This document shows positions 9,565 through 19,111 of a DNA stretch of 64,000 bases, piece by piece. The notes below the pieces were generated by a model, which was given only the letters and a program-made list of their open reading frames with translations, ran no database searches and was not told where the DNA came from. The position numbers were made by a program, and so were the translations under genes. Positions within the stretch are counted from its first letter, which is position 1. The number at the start of each line of letters is the position of its first letter. This stretch comes from Bacillota bacterium (GTDB taxonomy: Bacteria > Bacillota > Clostridia > Acetivibrionales > DTU013), in assembly GCA_023433505.1 (NCBI GenBank), contig JAEZCO010000025.1:1-64000 (forward strand). The letters are read 5' to 3'.

Positions 9565-10269
9565 ATGAAAAAGAAAAGCAAAACGATTGTAATTCTTGTA
9601 ATCCTGATCGCAGCATTGGCGGGAGCTGTTGGCATTGTCCGTTATTTCAGCTATCAAGCCGAATATTTCGTCTCAACGGATAATGCGCAGGTAACTGCAG
9701 CGATGGTCACTGTCACGCCTGAACTCTCCGGCCGCATAGCCGAATGGAACATACAGGAAGGCGATGCGGTCAAGGCAGGCCAGGTGCTGGGACGACAGGA
9801 TACCGAAGCCTTAATGCAGAGCAGCGCACTAAATCCTCAGACCATGGCAGGCTCCGCGGATGCACTGATGGCGCGCAGTGAGCTCAAGTCGCCCATCGAC
9901 GGTACGGTCGTCCAATCCTCCGCTGTCAAAGGGCAGCTGGCAGCGCCCGGCTCAAGTCTGGCGATAATAGCGGATCTTTCCGCCGTCGGCATTACGGCGA
10001 ACATCTCAGAGGCGGATATAACTAAAATAAAAAAGGGACAAAAGGTGCAGGTTGATATCGATGCCTTTTCAGGCCGGCATTTCAATGGGTTTGTCCAGCA
10101 TATCGGGCTTGCCACAGGCTCCATGTTTTCGCTGATACCGGCCAATAACGCCTCCGGCAACTTTTCCAAGGTTACACAGCTGATCCCTGTGACCATCAAG
10201 ATCTCCGACACAGCAGGCTCGGCGATACTTCCGGGCATGAATGCCACGGTAAGTATCGCTATCAAATAG
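9565..10269 (+). CDS. HlyD/EmrA family membrane fusion protein (short)
   Basis: A 234-residue protein: N-terminal membrane anchor at about 7-27, a biotinyl-lipoyl-like half (VTPELSGRIAEWNIQEGDAVKAGQVLG), its partner half (LKSPIDGTVVQSSAVKGQ) and a C-terminal beta-barrel. The segment between the lipoyl halves is only about 30 residues, so the long coiled-coil hairpin of EmrA is essentially missing. That fits a Gram-positive cell with no outer-membrane channel to reach. It follows the MFS pump by 26 bases in the same operon and probably acts as its accessory. Confidence 0.85.
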   Translation: MKKKSKTIVILVILIAALAGAVGIVRYFSYQAEYFVSTDNAQVTAAMVTVTPELSGRIAEWNIQEGDAVKAGQVLGRQDTEALMQSSALNPQTMAGSADALMARSELKSPIDGTVVQSSAVKGQLAAPGSSLAIIADLSAVGITANISEADITKIKKGQKVQVDIDAFSGRHFNGFVQHIGLATGSMFSLIPANNASGNFSKVTQLIPVTIKISDTAGSAILPGMNATVSIAIK

Positions 10270-10280
10270 GAGGGAACGCG

Positions 10281-11435
10281 ATGAAAAAACACATAAACAA
10301 AACTTTTATTATACTGTCCGCCCTGCTTATCGCAGTGTTTGCAGAGGGCTGCACCTCAGCGGATGAATGGCCCTCCGCAGTAACCATCAGTACGACGAAA
10401 GCAGTTAGAAGCGACCTTAGCGCTCCTATGAATTTTGCAGGCGTACTTATACCCGCTCAGTCTGAAAACATCTACAGCAAGCTTTCGGGAACCATCGCCG
10501 ATGTAAATGCAGACGTTAGCTCCACAGTGGTCGCCGGGGATACGCTTATCGTCCTAAACACCAGTGAAATGAGTGCGCAGCGCAGTCAGTTATCTGCAAG
10601 TGTTAAAACTGCGCAGGCAGCAAGGAACACTGCCTTAGCTCAAGAAGAGATTGCAAGGGTGGCACATGAAGGATTATTGGACCCGTACAAAAAAACGCTG
10701 CAGCTTTACTCTGCGGGAAACGCATCCGAGTCGGACCTGGCAAAGCTCAAAACACAGCTTGATACGGCCGAGGCACAGTATAATGCAGCCAAAAAGGCTG
10801 TGAGTCAGGCAGAAGCAGCCGTAAACGCCGCCAATGCAACTGCGGATACGTTAGACCCGCAGCTCGCCAACGCGATTATCAAAAGCCAGATTTCCGGCGT
10901 CGTTACCAACCGGAATGTAAACCCGGGTGAAGTAGCAGGCCCTGGCGTGGCATTGATGACAGTAGCGGATGTATCCTCCTTGAAAATTAAATGCATTCTG
11001 CCCCAGACCCTTCTGCCGTTTATAAAGACGGGGCAGGCTGCAGATGTGTGGGCGGACGTCTCTCCGGACAAGGCATATAAAGGAACTATAACGCGCATTT
11101 ACCCCACTGCAGTGAGTACGGGAGAATATTTTCCGATAGAAATAACATTTAAAAATATTGACACGCTGAAGCCCGGACTTTCCGGCCATGCTGCTTTATC
11201 TCTGTCCGTTTCGAAGGCTGTTGCCGTTCCATCTTCCGCAGTTGTTATGCAAAGCGGTAACACTTACGTATATACGGCCAAAGATGGTAAAGCTATGAGA
11301 AACAAAGTATCTGTAGGATTTTCGGATGGGAAAACAGATGTCATAACACAGGGACTTGACGAAGGGACAGCTGTGGTGACCGGAAATGCCGGCAGCCTTT
11401 TTGACGGTGTGCCGGTTAACAGTAAGGAAAATTAA
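10281..11435 (+). CDS. Efflux adaptor lipoprotein (RND/MFP type)
   Basis: A 384-residue periplasmic-adaptor type protein. The signal peptide ends in a lipobox (FAEGC, Cys at about residue 24), so it should be lipid-anchored outside the membrane. It has a lipoyl domain, an alanine-rich coiled-coil hairpin at about 105-190 (AQRSQLSASVKTAQAA and AEAAVNAANA), then beta-barrel and membrane-proximal domains (GLSGHAALSLS, LDEGTAVVTG). A GGAGGG site precedes the ATG and it lies 11 bases after the HlyD gene. No RND or ABC pump gene follows, so its partner is either the MFS protein or encoded elsewhere. Confidence 0.85.
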   Translation: MKKHINKTFIILSALLIAVFAEGCTSADEWPSAVTISTTKAVRSDLSAPMNFAGVLIPAQSENIYSKLSGTIADVNADVSSTVVAGDTLIVLNTSEMSAQRSQLSASVKTAQAARNTALAQEEIARVAHEGLLDPYKKTLQLYSAGNASESDLAKLKTQLDTAEAQYNAAKKAVSQAEAAVNAANATADTLDPQLANAIIKSQISGVVTNRNVNPGEVAGPGVALMTVADVSSLKIKCILPQTLLPFIKTGQAADVWADVSPDKAYKGTITRIYPTAVSTGEYFPIEITFKNIDTLKPGLSGHAALSLSVSKAVAVPSSAVVMQSGNTYVYTAKDGKAMRNKVSVGFSDGKTDVITQGLDEGTAVVTGNAGSLFDGVPVNSKEN

Positions 11436-11545
11436 TTTAATGGCAATAATCCCGATTTGTGGTTTTTCATACACATTCATGGTCATGAGATATGGTTGAT
11501 TTGCGGTTTATAGCTCAGGAGCTTTAGTGCAATGGGTATCCGGTG

Positions 11546-13339
11546 TTACAAATCAGAAATTGCAAAGTCAATAGGAATGAATTTGTAACGTCCGGTGACC
11601 GTATCTCTGTCCGTGTAGTCAAAAAGGAAAACTTGCATGGAAATCACTTCAAAATGCACCTGCTTCATAATTTGTTTGGCGGGTGTTCCAATAAACTGCG
11701 GCAGGTATTCAGCCAATTTGTCCGGATTTCTGAGAAACTCATGGCACCTGTCAAGAAAGCCGGGAGGCAAGCTCCGTTCCAGGCCTTCCGGAAGGTGTCC
11801 GGAGCTGTCCGAAGCAAGAAAATCCAGCTTTAAACATTCCTTGATGCTGACGATATCAATCGACTCCAGCGACGTGGCATACTCCAGCAAAAAAGCTGTC
11901 AAGTCCCTGCTTGATACCGATTGGATATTTCTGCTCACGCTTAAATTATATCTGTAAAATCCGAGATAAAACTCAAATGCCGAAGAGAAAAATTTATGGA
12001 CAATATACTCCAGAGCGACCGTAAACCTTCCGGAGTTCCAATACCTGTCCAGCAATTCCTCTACGCCTTTTAACACTGTCAGTTCGTCATAGCCGATGTA
12101 CTTATTGGATAACACCTCATAGGGCGCATAATCCCTGAAAATATACCCATGCCGGCCGGATTCCCTCCGGATGGGCGAACCCTTGAGCAGCTTCAAGAAA
12201 CCCAACTGAAGGGTATGGGGCTTCAAACCGTAGACGTTATCGAAGGATTCCCCGAAAGAATCAAAATCTTCATACGGCAGCCCTGCAATCAGATCCAGGT
12301 GCAGATGAATATTCCCCGGCTGCAGGATCCTGCGGATATTTTTAAATGCTTTATCGATATCCGTCTTCCTACTGACAGCCATGAGCGTATCCGTATTCGT
12401 GGTCTGAACGCCTATTTCCAGCTGTACCAGACCTTTTGGCAGGCTGGCCAGAATAGTGATCAGTTCATCATCAAAAAGGTCCGCCGCAGCTTCAAAATGA
12501 AAATTTGTCAAAGCAGAGGCACTTTCATTCCTGCTGCTTGCTTCTGTTTTCAATGCGGCAATAAACCGGAGAATGTCCTTTGCCCTCTCCTTGTTGCAAT
12601 TAAAGGTCCTGTCAACAAATTTCACCTGCCGGACTCCGGCATTTACCAATGCTTTCAGCTCCTCCTTTACTCTTTCCGCAGGGAAGAACCGGACTCCTTC
12701 ATCCGCTGAGGAAAGACAATAGGAACAGGAAAAAGGACATCCCCTGGAAGCCTCAAAATAAGCGATTTTTCCTTTGATTGCCTCCAGCATCTCCCCGGAA
12801 TAGGGCGACGTAATGCCGGAGAGTTCCACTGGTAAACCCGGAGGATTACTTTCCACCTTATCGCCGTTCCTGTATGTCAACCCTGGAATTTGTTGAAGCT
12901 TATCCAATATTCGGACATCATGCTCCGGCTTCCCGCTGCCTGCCCGGAAGGCTGTATGTATACATTCAAGAAGCTTCGGAAAAGGCACTTCTCCCTCACC
13001 CGAAACCACATAATCCACCTGGGGTGATTCCTGCAGCAAAGCCACGGGATCATAGGAAACCTCCGGGCCGCCGAAAACCAAGATCATCCCGGGCCGGATT
13101 TTTTTAAGATTTTCTGCGATCCTAAGGACCTGCCCGATATTCCAGATGTAGCACGAAAAAGCTGCAACCTCGGCCTTTTCAGCATAGATGGCAGCCAGAA
13201 CGGTTTCCGGATTTTCGTTAATTGTAAACTCTGCGACCCCGACTTCCCCGCAGGTATCCTTGCAGGCCGCCTTTAAATACCATGGCGCCAGCGCGGAATG
13301 TATATACTTGGAATTTAAAGCAATGATCAACGTTTTCAT
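11546..13339 (-). CDS. B12-binding domain radical SAM protein (DUF4080 type)
   Basis: A 597-residue protein with an N-terminal cobalamin-binding-like Rossmann region (residues 1-140, opening MKTLIIALNSKYIHSALAP), a radical SAM TIM barrel with the cluster motif CPFSCSYC near residue 205, and a C-terminal DUF4080-like region. Such proteins use a [4Fe-4S] cluster to cleave SAM, and often methylate or rearrange unactivated carbons with cobalamin. The actual substrate of this group is unknown. The N-terminal domain lacks an obvious DxHxxG motif, so true B12 binding is uncertain. It lies about 60 bases downstream of dacF on the same strand. Confidence 0.85.
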   Translation of the reverse strand: MKTLIIALNSKYIHSALAPWYLKAACKDTCGEVGVAEFTINENPETVLAAIYAEKAEVAAFSCYIWNIGQVLRIAENLKKIRPGMILVFGGPEVSYDPVALLQESPQVDYVVSGEGEVPFPKLLECIHTAFRAGSGKPEHDVRILDKLQQIPGLTYRNGDKVESNPPGLPVELSGITSPYSGEMLEAIKGKIAYFEASRGCPFSCSYCLSSADEGVRFFPAERVKEELKALVNAGVRQVKFVDRTFNCNKERAKDILRFIAALKTEASSRNESASALTNFHFEAAADLFDDELITILASLPKGLVQLEIGVQTTNTDTLMAVSRKTDIDKAFKNIRRILQPGNIHLHLDLIAGLPYEDFDSFGESFDNVYGLKPHTLQLGFLKLLKGSPIRRESGRHGYIFRDYAPYEVLSNKYIGYDELTVLKGVEELLDRYWNSGRFTVALEYIVHKFFSSAFEFYLGFYRYNLSVSRNIQSVSSRDLTAFLLEYATSLESIDIVSIKECLKLDFLASDSSGHLPEGLERSLPPGFLDRCHEFLRNPDKLAEYLPQFIGTPAKQIMKQVHFEVISMQVFLFDYTDRDTVTGRYKFIPIDFAISDL

Positions 13340-13402
13340 AAGGTTTATTATAGTACAAACAAATCCGTTAATTCAAGGTACTTTGAAAATTCCGGCCTTC
13401 GG

Positions 13403-14623
13403 TCAGCTTCCGCTAAAGATGCCATCGCGCATCATTTTTGCCCATCCCTTGATCATCATTAGGAAATAATCGCTTACATTCTTCCGTTTCACATCATCCC
13501 ATATTTTCAGCGTTGTGCTTCCGATGACTTCCCCATCCAGCAAAAATTCCATATACCCCGTATCCGAGCCGCCATAAACAGGCGCTTCAAACTCCTCCGG
13601 GACAAACATATTCGTTTCAAGCTTTTCAAACTCATCCTCCCTTAAGGGGATTACCACGGTTTCCGAGGCTTTGACCGAAACATGGGCTTCCCTGCCCTTA
13701 TACACGGGCAGCCGCTTTATTTCCTGGCCTTTTTCCACCAACGTATGATATTTGTAATTATTAAAAGCAAAATCCAATATGCTTTTACTGCTCAATGCCC
13801 TTTTATAATTGGTAGGCGATCCCAGAATTACAGATATAAGCCGCATTCCATCTCTTGTAGCCGACGCCACAAGGCACCTGCCCGCTTTTCCCGTATAGCC
13901 GGTTTTTACGCCGTCGGCCCCCTCATAAAGTTCCAGCAGTTCGTTGGTATTATGCAGCTGTCTCCCAGGGATGGCTGCATATTTTGTCCCCACGATTTTT
14001 GAAAATATGGGATTCTCCAGGGCATACCTCGCTATGCGTCCAAGGTCATATGCCGTGGAATAATGGCCTGGGGCATCCAAACCATGAGTATTTGCGTAAG
14101 ATGTATCATAAGCGCCCAGTTCTTTCGCCTTCTCATTCATCTTTTTTACAAACTCCTCCACCGACCCGCTGATATGCTCTGCAATAGCGATTGAAGCATC
14201 ATTCCCGGAATTGAGCAGAAGCCCGTAAAGCAATTCGTTAAGCGTATACTCCTGCCCTGTCTGCAAATTTATGGTAGATCCCCAGATACTTGCCGCCCGT
14301 TTACTTATAGTCACCTTGTCGTCAAGATTCCCATTTTCAATTGCTAAAATGGCAGTCATAATTTTTGTAGTGCTTGCTATAGACCTATGGACAGTTGCAT
14401 TCTTGGCGTATAACACCCTTCCCGTTTTGGCATCGAGTATCACTGCCGCAGCCGCATCTACTGCCGGTGCTCCGGATACCTGCAGCACATCCTCCGCCAG
14501 TACGCCTTTAAACGGCTCATCATCAATTTCATCTGCAAAGGAGAAGGACAAATTGCTAAATGCAAAAACAAGAATCAACAGACATAAGTAAAATTTCACT
14601 GATTTTCCCGTATGTTTTTTCAT
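13403..14623 (-). CDS. dacF: D-alanyl-D-alanine carboxypeptidase (DacF/PBP5 type)
   Basis: A 406-residue low-molecular-weight penicillin-binding protein that trims the terminal D-Ala of peptidoglycan stem peptides. There is a signal peptide (about 1-30) and the three active-site motifs: S84-T-T-K87 (nucleophile Ser), S-G-N at 139-141 and K-T-G at 240-242. The PBP5-like C-terminal beta domain follows and the protein ends with a probable amphipathic membrane helix (GWAKMMRDGIFSG). Clostridia carry several paralogues, so dacF versus dacA is a judgement from the sporulating background. It diverges from the DUF342 gene. Confidence 0.88.
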   Translation of the reverse strand: MKKHTGKSVKFYLCLLILVFAFSNLSFSFADEIDDEPFKGVLAEDVLQVSGAPAVDAAAAVILDAKTGRVLYAKNATVHRSIASTTKIMTAILAIENGNLDDKVTISKRAASIWGSTINLQTGQEYTLNELLYGLLLNSGNDASIAIAEHISGSVEEFVKKMNEKAKELGAYDTSYANTHGLDAPGHYSTAYDLGRIARYALENPIFSKIVGTKYAAIPGRQLHNTNELLELYEGADGVKTGYTGKAGRCLVASATRDGMRLISVILGSPTNYKRALSSKSILDFAFNNYKYHTLVEKGQEIKRLPVYKGREAHVSVKASETVVIPLREDEFEKLETNMFVPEEFEAPVYGGSDTGYMEFLLDGEVIGSTTLKIWDDVKRKNVSDYFLMMIKGWAKMMRDGIFSGS

Positions 14624-14765
14624 TTTACACCCGAATCAATTTTAATAAAGTCCGGCTATTGCTGCGGCGCAATAGGCGCTATAAGAATAATATATACGTT
14701 GAAATTGAAAATATGTTATAACTTTCAAGATAAACATCCGATAATAATAGTACAGGAGGATTATT

Positions 14766-16352
14766 ATGGGAGAAAGTGTTGTGTATAGCGATGAATTTAT
14801 CTGTATTTTCATCCGTTCCGACGGGTTCTATATTGAATCGTTCAAAAAGGGGCTTACCCTTGACCAGCTTTCCTCCATACTTGCGAAATATCCTGAAATT
14901 GCTGTTACCAGTCTGGGCAATCTGCGTAACGCTCTTGTCCTTGCCCCCAGAAAACCTCAGAAGTTTGCAGAGCAAAGAGAAAGAATAACGGTCCATATTT
15001 CCGAAGATGGGCTCTCAGCGACTATATTATTCAACATGACGGAAGAAGCTCTCGATATCAGAAACAGAGAGGCTTTAGTCAAAGAAGCTGCCGTTGCCTT
15101 AACCGGTAAAGGCGTTGTTTATGGCATTAAAAAGGAGCTTTTTGCAGATGCTCTTCTGCCGGGCAGGGAATATACCGTTGCGGAAGGTACTTCTCCCATA
15201 GACGGGACAGACGCAGTTGTTACCATGTACCAACTGCAGGAGACAAAGCCTGAAGTACGTGAAGACGGCAGTGTGGACTTTTATGAATTAAAGCTTATAA
15301 ACAAGGTAAAGGCGGGAGATTGGCTGGGAGACCGCATCGAGTCAACGGATGGCTATCCGGGACAATCCGTCAGGGGCATTGCCATAAAACCTGAAAAAGG
15401 CCGGCAGATACAGCTTGATTACGACAGAGGCTCGGTGCAGGAAGTATATGATAATTACAAAACTACGCTTTACGCCAGAATAAACGGCGCTGTCAGTTAT
15501 ACAAACGGCAGGATCAGCGTATCCAATCATCTTGAGATTCAAGGTGATGTAGGTATAACCACAGGAAACATTAAATTCGACGGATATATTACTGTAAAAG
15601 GAACCGTAAACGACGGATTTTCCGTTGAAGCTTCCAAGGACATTGAAATCAACGGCGCCCTGGGACTCGGAAGTATAAAGAGCATTATAAGCACGGGCGG
15701 AAGCATTTATATCAAAGGTGGAATCTCACCGAAAAACCGTGCGGAAATCAAGGCAGCCAAAAATGTATTTATAAAATTTGCAGATAATGTTAATATTATC
15801 AGTGGAGGAGCAACACATATAGGGTATTATGCATTGAACAGCAGCATAAGCTCCAAGGAAGTAATTATGGACAGCTCCAACGGCCAGATTATCGGAGGAA
15901 ATATTAAAGCGGAAATTAAAGTGATTGCTCCTATTATAGGCTCTGAAATTGAAAAGAAAACCATTGTTGAAGTCACTGGTTTTGACCGGGGGGAAATGCT
16001 TCAAACTCTGGATGGGATCTTCCGGAGGATCAGTGAACTGAAAAGCGAGCAGCAGAAATGCAAAGCCCTCCTTGCCAATTTTGACGGCCGGCAGGCTTCC
16101 TCCTTTCAACGGAAGGAATACAACGATACCAACGACAGGCTCTACACCATCCGTGAGGAGATCATAAACCTCGAAGCAGACAGGAAAAGCATCGCAGGCT
16201 ATCTGAAAACTCATGGAGAAGGAGAAATCATTGCGGCGAAAAAAATACATCCCAATTGTACTCTCATCCTTAATAAAAATATTATCGAAGTCAACGTCCT
16301 TATGCATGCTGCAGCCTTTTTCATTCAGGATGGTTTTATTAAACAGTTGTGA
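14766..16352 (+). CDS. DUF342 / FapA family protein
   Basis: A 528-residue member of the FapA (flagellar assembly protein A, DUF342) family. The N-terminal third is an alpha/beta domain. Residues about 240-400 form a right-handed beta-helix-like stretch with repeated Gly/Ile/Val turns (ISTGGSIYIKGGISP, SKEVIMDSSNGQIIGG), and the last 130 residues are a charged coiled-coil region. Family function is poorly known; links to the bacterial cell surface and signalling have been proposed. AGGAGG lies 8 bases before the ATG. It ends next to the glycosyltransferase start, with the SD of that gene overlapping its stop, so the two form an operon. Confidence 0.85.
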   Translation: MGESVVYSDEFICIFIRSDGFYIESFKKGLTLDQLSSILAKYPEIAVTSLGNLRNALVLAPRKPQKFAEQRERITVHISEDGLSATILFNMTEEALDIRNREALVKEAAVALTGKGVVYGIKKELFADALLPGREYTVAEGTSPIDGTDAVVTMYQLQETKPEVREDGSVDFYELKLINKVKAGDWLGDRIESTDGYPGQSVRGIAIKPEKGRQIQLDYDRGSVQEVYDNYKTTLYARINGAVSYTNGRISVSNHLEIQGDVGITTGNIKFDGYITVKGTVNDGFSVEASKDIEINGALGLGSIKSIISTGGSIYIKGGISPKNRAEIKAAKNVFIKFADNVNIISGGATHIGYYALNSSISSKEVIMDSSNGQIIGGNIKAEIKVIAPIIGSEIEKKTIVEVTGFDRGEMLQTLDGIFRRISELKSEQQKCKALLANFDGRQASSFQRKEYNDTNDRLYTIREEIINLEADRKSIAGYLKTHGEGEIIAAKKIHPNCTLILNKNIIEVNVLMHAAAFFIQDGFIKQL

Positions 16353-16360
16353 GGAGAATT

Positions 16361-17476
16361 ATGTATAAAAATATTATGATCATTACTTCCGAATACACCG
16401 GACATGGGCATAAAAGTATTACAGAAGCGTTGACGGAGCAGTTTTCCAAATACGGCGAGGTCAAGCTCCATATTTTGGACGGCTATTCCCTGAGCGGAGG
16501 CCTGGGCTTGCGGATAGGCAAATTATACGGGACCATTACAAGAGCGTCCAAAGATTTGTGGAAGCTGATCTGGGACATTTCCCTGAAGCATCCCTACGTA
16601 ATAACCGACCTTATTGAGACTTCGATTCAGGATAGCTTCCTGAGGGTTTTGAATGCCGTTGCACCCGATGCGATTGTCACTACCCACCCCAATTATCTCA
16701 GCTCCGTCTTAAACATTCTCGAGAAGAATGACAGAAGGATACCCGTATATGCCATGGTGGCGGACCCTGTAAGCATAACTCCGCTATGGAGCGATCCGCG
16801 CGCCCATTGTACGATTTGCCCTACGGAGGAAGCCAAAGCTGCCTGTATAAAGCATGGCGTACCTGAAGCCAAAATTAAAGTCTTTGGGTTTCCGGTCCGT
16901 GAGAGATTTGCCCAACAGGCAACTATACCGGAAATAACGGATTTTAACAGTGAAAGGCCGCTTCGCTGCCTGATCATGAGCGGCGGCGAGGGCTCCGGCA
17001 ATATGGGCCGGGTAGCCAGGAGCATCCTGAATCATTTCAACAGTGAGGTTAAAATTGTCTGCGGCCGCAATAAAGCGCTTAAAAAGAGGATGGAGCTTAC
17101 ATTGCAGGATCGATATAAAGACAGGGTGCAAATATTCGGCTTTGTCAATACCATGGAAAAAATCATGGCTGAATCCGACTTGCTGTTTACAAGGGCAAGC
17201 CCCAACGTAATGATGGAGGCCGTCATGTGCAGCCTTCCCCTGGTAATCACCGGCGCCCTTCCCGGACAGGAGGAGGGAAATCCGGTATTTGCCGAAGCCT
17301 ACAATCTGGGCGTGGTTTGCAAGGAAACCCGGAGAATAAAGGAAACCATACAAATGCTGCTTGGGAATGATGCTGAAGTATTGAATAAAATAAAAAAGTC
17401 ACAGCTTGAATACCGTGACCCTGATATTTCAAAAAAGATCGTCAGCTTTATATTGAATGATTCCGATTTCTCCTGA
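16361..17476 (+). CDS. MGDG synthase / MurG-like family glycosyltransferase
   Basis: A 371-residue GT-B glycosyltransferase resembling monogalactosyldiacylglycerol synthases and processive diacylglycerol glucosyltransferases (UgtP). Features: N-terminal GHGHKSITEAL loop typical of the family, a central GGEGSGNMGR phosphate-binding turn near 205-215, and the donor-binding segment SPNVMMEAV with PGQEEGN near the C-terminus. It probably adds a sugar to diacylglycerol to make membrane glycolipids or lipoteichoic acid anchors. Start at 16361 follows GTGAGGAG with good spacing; an in-frame upstream ATG at 16349 would overlap the DUF342 stop. Confidence 0.85.
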   Translation: MYKNIMIITSEYTGHGHKSITEALTEQFSKYGEVKLHILDGYSLSGGLGLRIGKLYGTITRASKDLWKLIWDISLKHPYVITDLIETSIQDSFLRVLNAVAPDAIVTTHPNYLSSVLNILEKNDRRIPVYAMVADPVSITPLWSDPRAHCTICPTEEAKAACIKHGVPEAKIKVFGFPVRERFAQQATIPEITDFNSERPLRCLIMSGGEGSGNMGRVARSILNHFNSEVKIVCGRNKALKKRMELTLQDRYKDRVQIFGFVNTMEKIMAESDLLFTRASPNVMMEAVMCSLPLVITGALPGQEEGNPVFAEAYNLGVVCKETRRIKETIQMLLGNDAEVLNKIKKSQLEYRDPDISKKIVSFILNDSDFS

Positions 17477-17490
17477 CACTGCAGGACCCC

Positions 17491-18276
17491 TCACCATTTT
17501 TCAGTGCTTCCGTCGATACCTACGCGTACTTTCGTAATGGGCACATGCTTCCTGGAGCTTGCAAGGGCAGTTTCCACTGCTCTTACAATACCGGAGCAGC
17601 ATGGCACCTCCATGTGTGCTACTGTTATGCTTTTAAGATTATTGCCTTCGATGATTTTTGTAAGCTTTTCCCTGTAAAACTCTATATCATCCAGCTTCGG
17701 GCAGCCTACCAAAACCACTTTCCCCTTCAGGAGCTCCAAATGGTAGTTGGGATGTGCGAAAGGCACGCAATCTGCCGTCACAAGCAAATCCGCATTATCA
17801 AAGTACGGCGCATTGACAGGGACAAGGCTTAATTGAACCGGCCACTGCCTAAGCTGAGACTTAATCCTTATCTCTACATCATCGGAACTGACGGTAGCCT
17901 TGCCGGTGTTATTCCCCTCGTCGTTTTTCAGCATTCTCATCCTGCTGCCCGGACAACCTCCCTGACCGTGCATATGTCCGGGGTGACCTTGTTCCGGATG
18001 CCCTTGTGCATTCTGACCGGCTCCGGGCTGTTTCTGTTTTTCCACGAAAGCCATGGCCTCTTCCTCATTAAAATCATCGGCATCGCGTTCAATAATTTCC
18101 AGCGCATCCTGCGGGCAATGACCAAGGCAGGCACCCAGACCGTCGCAATAGGAATCCTTTACAACCTTCGCCTTGCCATTGACTATCTGAAGCGCTCCTT
18201 CGGCGCAGTTTGGAACACATAGCCCGCATCCGTTGCATCTGTCTTCATAGATTTTTATTATTTTTCTCACTGCCAT
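17491..18276 (-). CDS. 4Fe-4S ferredoxin-domain protein with metal-rich linker
   Basis: 261 residues. Residues 1-65 hold two clostridial-type [4Fe-4S] ferredoxin motifs (CNGCGLCVPNC and CDGLGACLGHC). A linker near 90-115 is rich in His and Gly (GHPEQGHPGHMHGQGG) and could bind metal. The C-terminal 140 residues form a conserved domain with Cys residues (ADCVPFAH, VGCPKLDD, MEVPCCSG) found in clostridial ferredoxin-like proteins of unknown partner. The start is the ATG at 18276, behind GGAGGAGG; a longer frame to 18405 lacks a ribosome site. It is convergent with the glycosyltransferase, 14 bases away. Role in electron transfer is inferred. Confidence 0.85.
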   Translation of the reverse strand: MAVRKIIKIYEDRCNGCGLCVPNCAEGALQIVNGKAKVVKDSYCDGLGACLGHCPQDALEIIERDADDFNEEEAMAFVEKQKQPGAGQNAQGHPEQGHPGHMHGQGGCPGSRMRMLKNDEGNNTGKATVSSDDVEIRIKSQLRQWPVQLSLVPVNAPYFDNADLLVTADCVPFAHPNYHLELLKGKVVLVGCPKLDDIEFYREKLTKIIEGNNLKSITVAHMEVPCCSGIVRAVETALASSRKHVPITKVRVGIDGSTEKW

Positions 18277-18312
18277 AGTATTTTCCTCCTCCATATTCGT
18301 CCCGTTAGCTTG

Positions 18313-18346
18313 GGAGCACCGGAAGTTATATTTTTGCCAGTGCTTA
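18313..18346. repeat. Mini copy of TAGGAG hairpin family
   Basis: The block GGAGCACCGGAAGTTATA, with its distal arm CCAGTGCT, matches the outer part of the long hairpins at 19010 and 27527 and the short one at 42060. Its arms AGCACCGG/CCAGTGCT pair at 7 of 8 positions. It lies in the leader of the Fe-S protein gene. Confidence 0.5.
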
Positions 18347-18370
18347 TATACAAATGATAGCCGAAAAAAA

Positions 18371-18410
18371 CATGAAAGTATGTGATATAAATCATATACC
18401 TTCATGTTTT
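18371..18410. terminator. Bidirectional hairpin terminator
   Basis: An almost perfect inverted repeat spans 18371-18406 (outer arms CATGAA/TTCATG, inner TGAT/ATCA) with about 16 paired positions, flanked by T-runs on both strands (seven on the minus strand, five on the plus). It would end the minus-strand membrane protein transcript. The TGAT-N4-ATCA core also resembles an FNR/CRP-type half-site pair, but the flanking T-runs favour a terminator. Confidence 0.65.
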
Positions 18411-18439
18411 TACAATCGTCTATGCGATTAACTCAAGGA

Positions 18440-18973
18440 TTATTTACCTGAGAGCGGATGTATCTTCTTTCTGAGCTTATCCTTGTAGTAGGCTATAAAC
18501 ATGGTATATACCACATCATAGACAAGAAATACGATCTCCAGGGCTACAATAACCACCCACCAGGGCAGCTGTACTTTGATGCTGTCCACAAAGACCTGCC
18601 GGATAAGCAATACCGCCGCAGCCAGACACACGTTGAAATATGCGAATTTTAAAATGTATTCTACAGGCAGTTTATTGATTCTTTCAATATAGTATTTCAG
18701 AATACCGTAAACTCCGAAAAATATCGCATAGGGGATTATTTCAAGCTTGTCGGGAACAAGTATGAGGGATAGCAACGATGTCGCCGCATAAAAAAGCCAC
18801 CCGGCTTTTATGCCGGACTCAATAACCACGATGGAAATAAAGAAAGAGCTTAGTGCATAAAGCGAAAGCCGGCTGGTGGGCAGAACACTTGCCAGGAACA
18901 GGCAAATGACTGCTAAAGCCCCAAGTATCCCGCCTAATGCCAGCTTGAAGGTTTTTTTCGTACTCTCCGGCAT
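18440..18973 (-). CDS. Conserved integral membrane protein
   Basis: A 177-residue protein with five or six predicted membrane helices (about 12-30, 35-55, 58-75, 80-95, 105-128 and 137-160) and a basic C-terminal tail ending KKIHPLSGK. The Gly/Ala-rich first helix and overall layout recall small ECF-transporter S components and DUF2232-like proteins, but no motif is strong enough to assign a substrate. A GGAGG site precedes the start. It appears to be transcribed alone, between a long hairpin repeat upstream and a bidirectional terminator downstream. Confidence 0.7.
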   Translation of the reverse strand: MPESTKKTFKLALGGILGALAVICLFLASVLPTSRLSLYALSSFFISIVVIESGIKAGWLFYAATSLLSLILVPDKLEIIPYAIFFGVYGILKYYIERINKLPVEYILKFAYFNVCLAAAVLLIRQVFVDSIKVQLPWWVVIVALEIVFLVYDVVYTMFIAYYKDKLRKKIHPLSGK

Positions 18974-19009
18974 TGATTCTCCTCCCTGTCAATGTCAAGC
19001 ATCTAAATC

Positions 19010-19111
19010 AAGTACTTGTGCAACTATAACTACCCTATCTGTTTCTGAAAACGCAGTCACTGCGTCCAGTATTTTCAGAAAAACGGGAAGTCATATTTGC
19101 TATACTCCTAA
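19010..19111. repeat. Long hairpin repeat, TAGGAG family, copy 1
   Basis: The outer arms AAGTACTTGTGCAACTATA and TATACTCCTAA, and the inner arms CTGAAAA/TTTTCAG, fold into one roughly 40-bp imperfect stem over a 19-base loop that has its own CGCAGT/ACTGCG mini-stem. The right arm shares ACGGGAAGTNATATTTGC and ACTCCTAA with the element at 27527. The CTA at 19108-19110 is also the stop codon of the J-domain gene. Confidence 0.75.

Noticed and set aside
18381..18396. FNR/CRP-like site TGTGA-N6-TCATA
   Set aside because: It forms the core of a longer palindrome flanked by T-runs on both strands, better explained as a bidirectional terminator.
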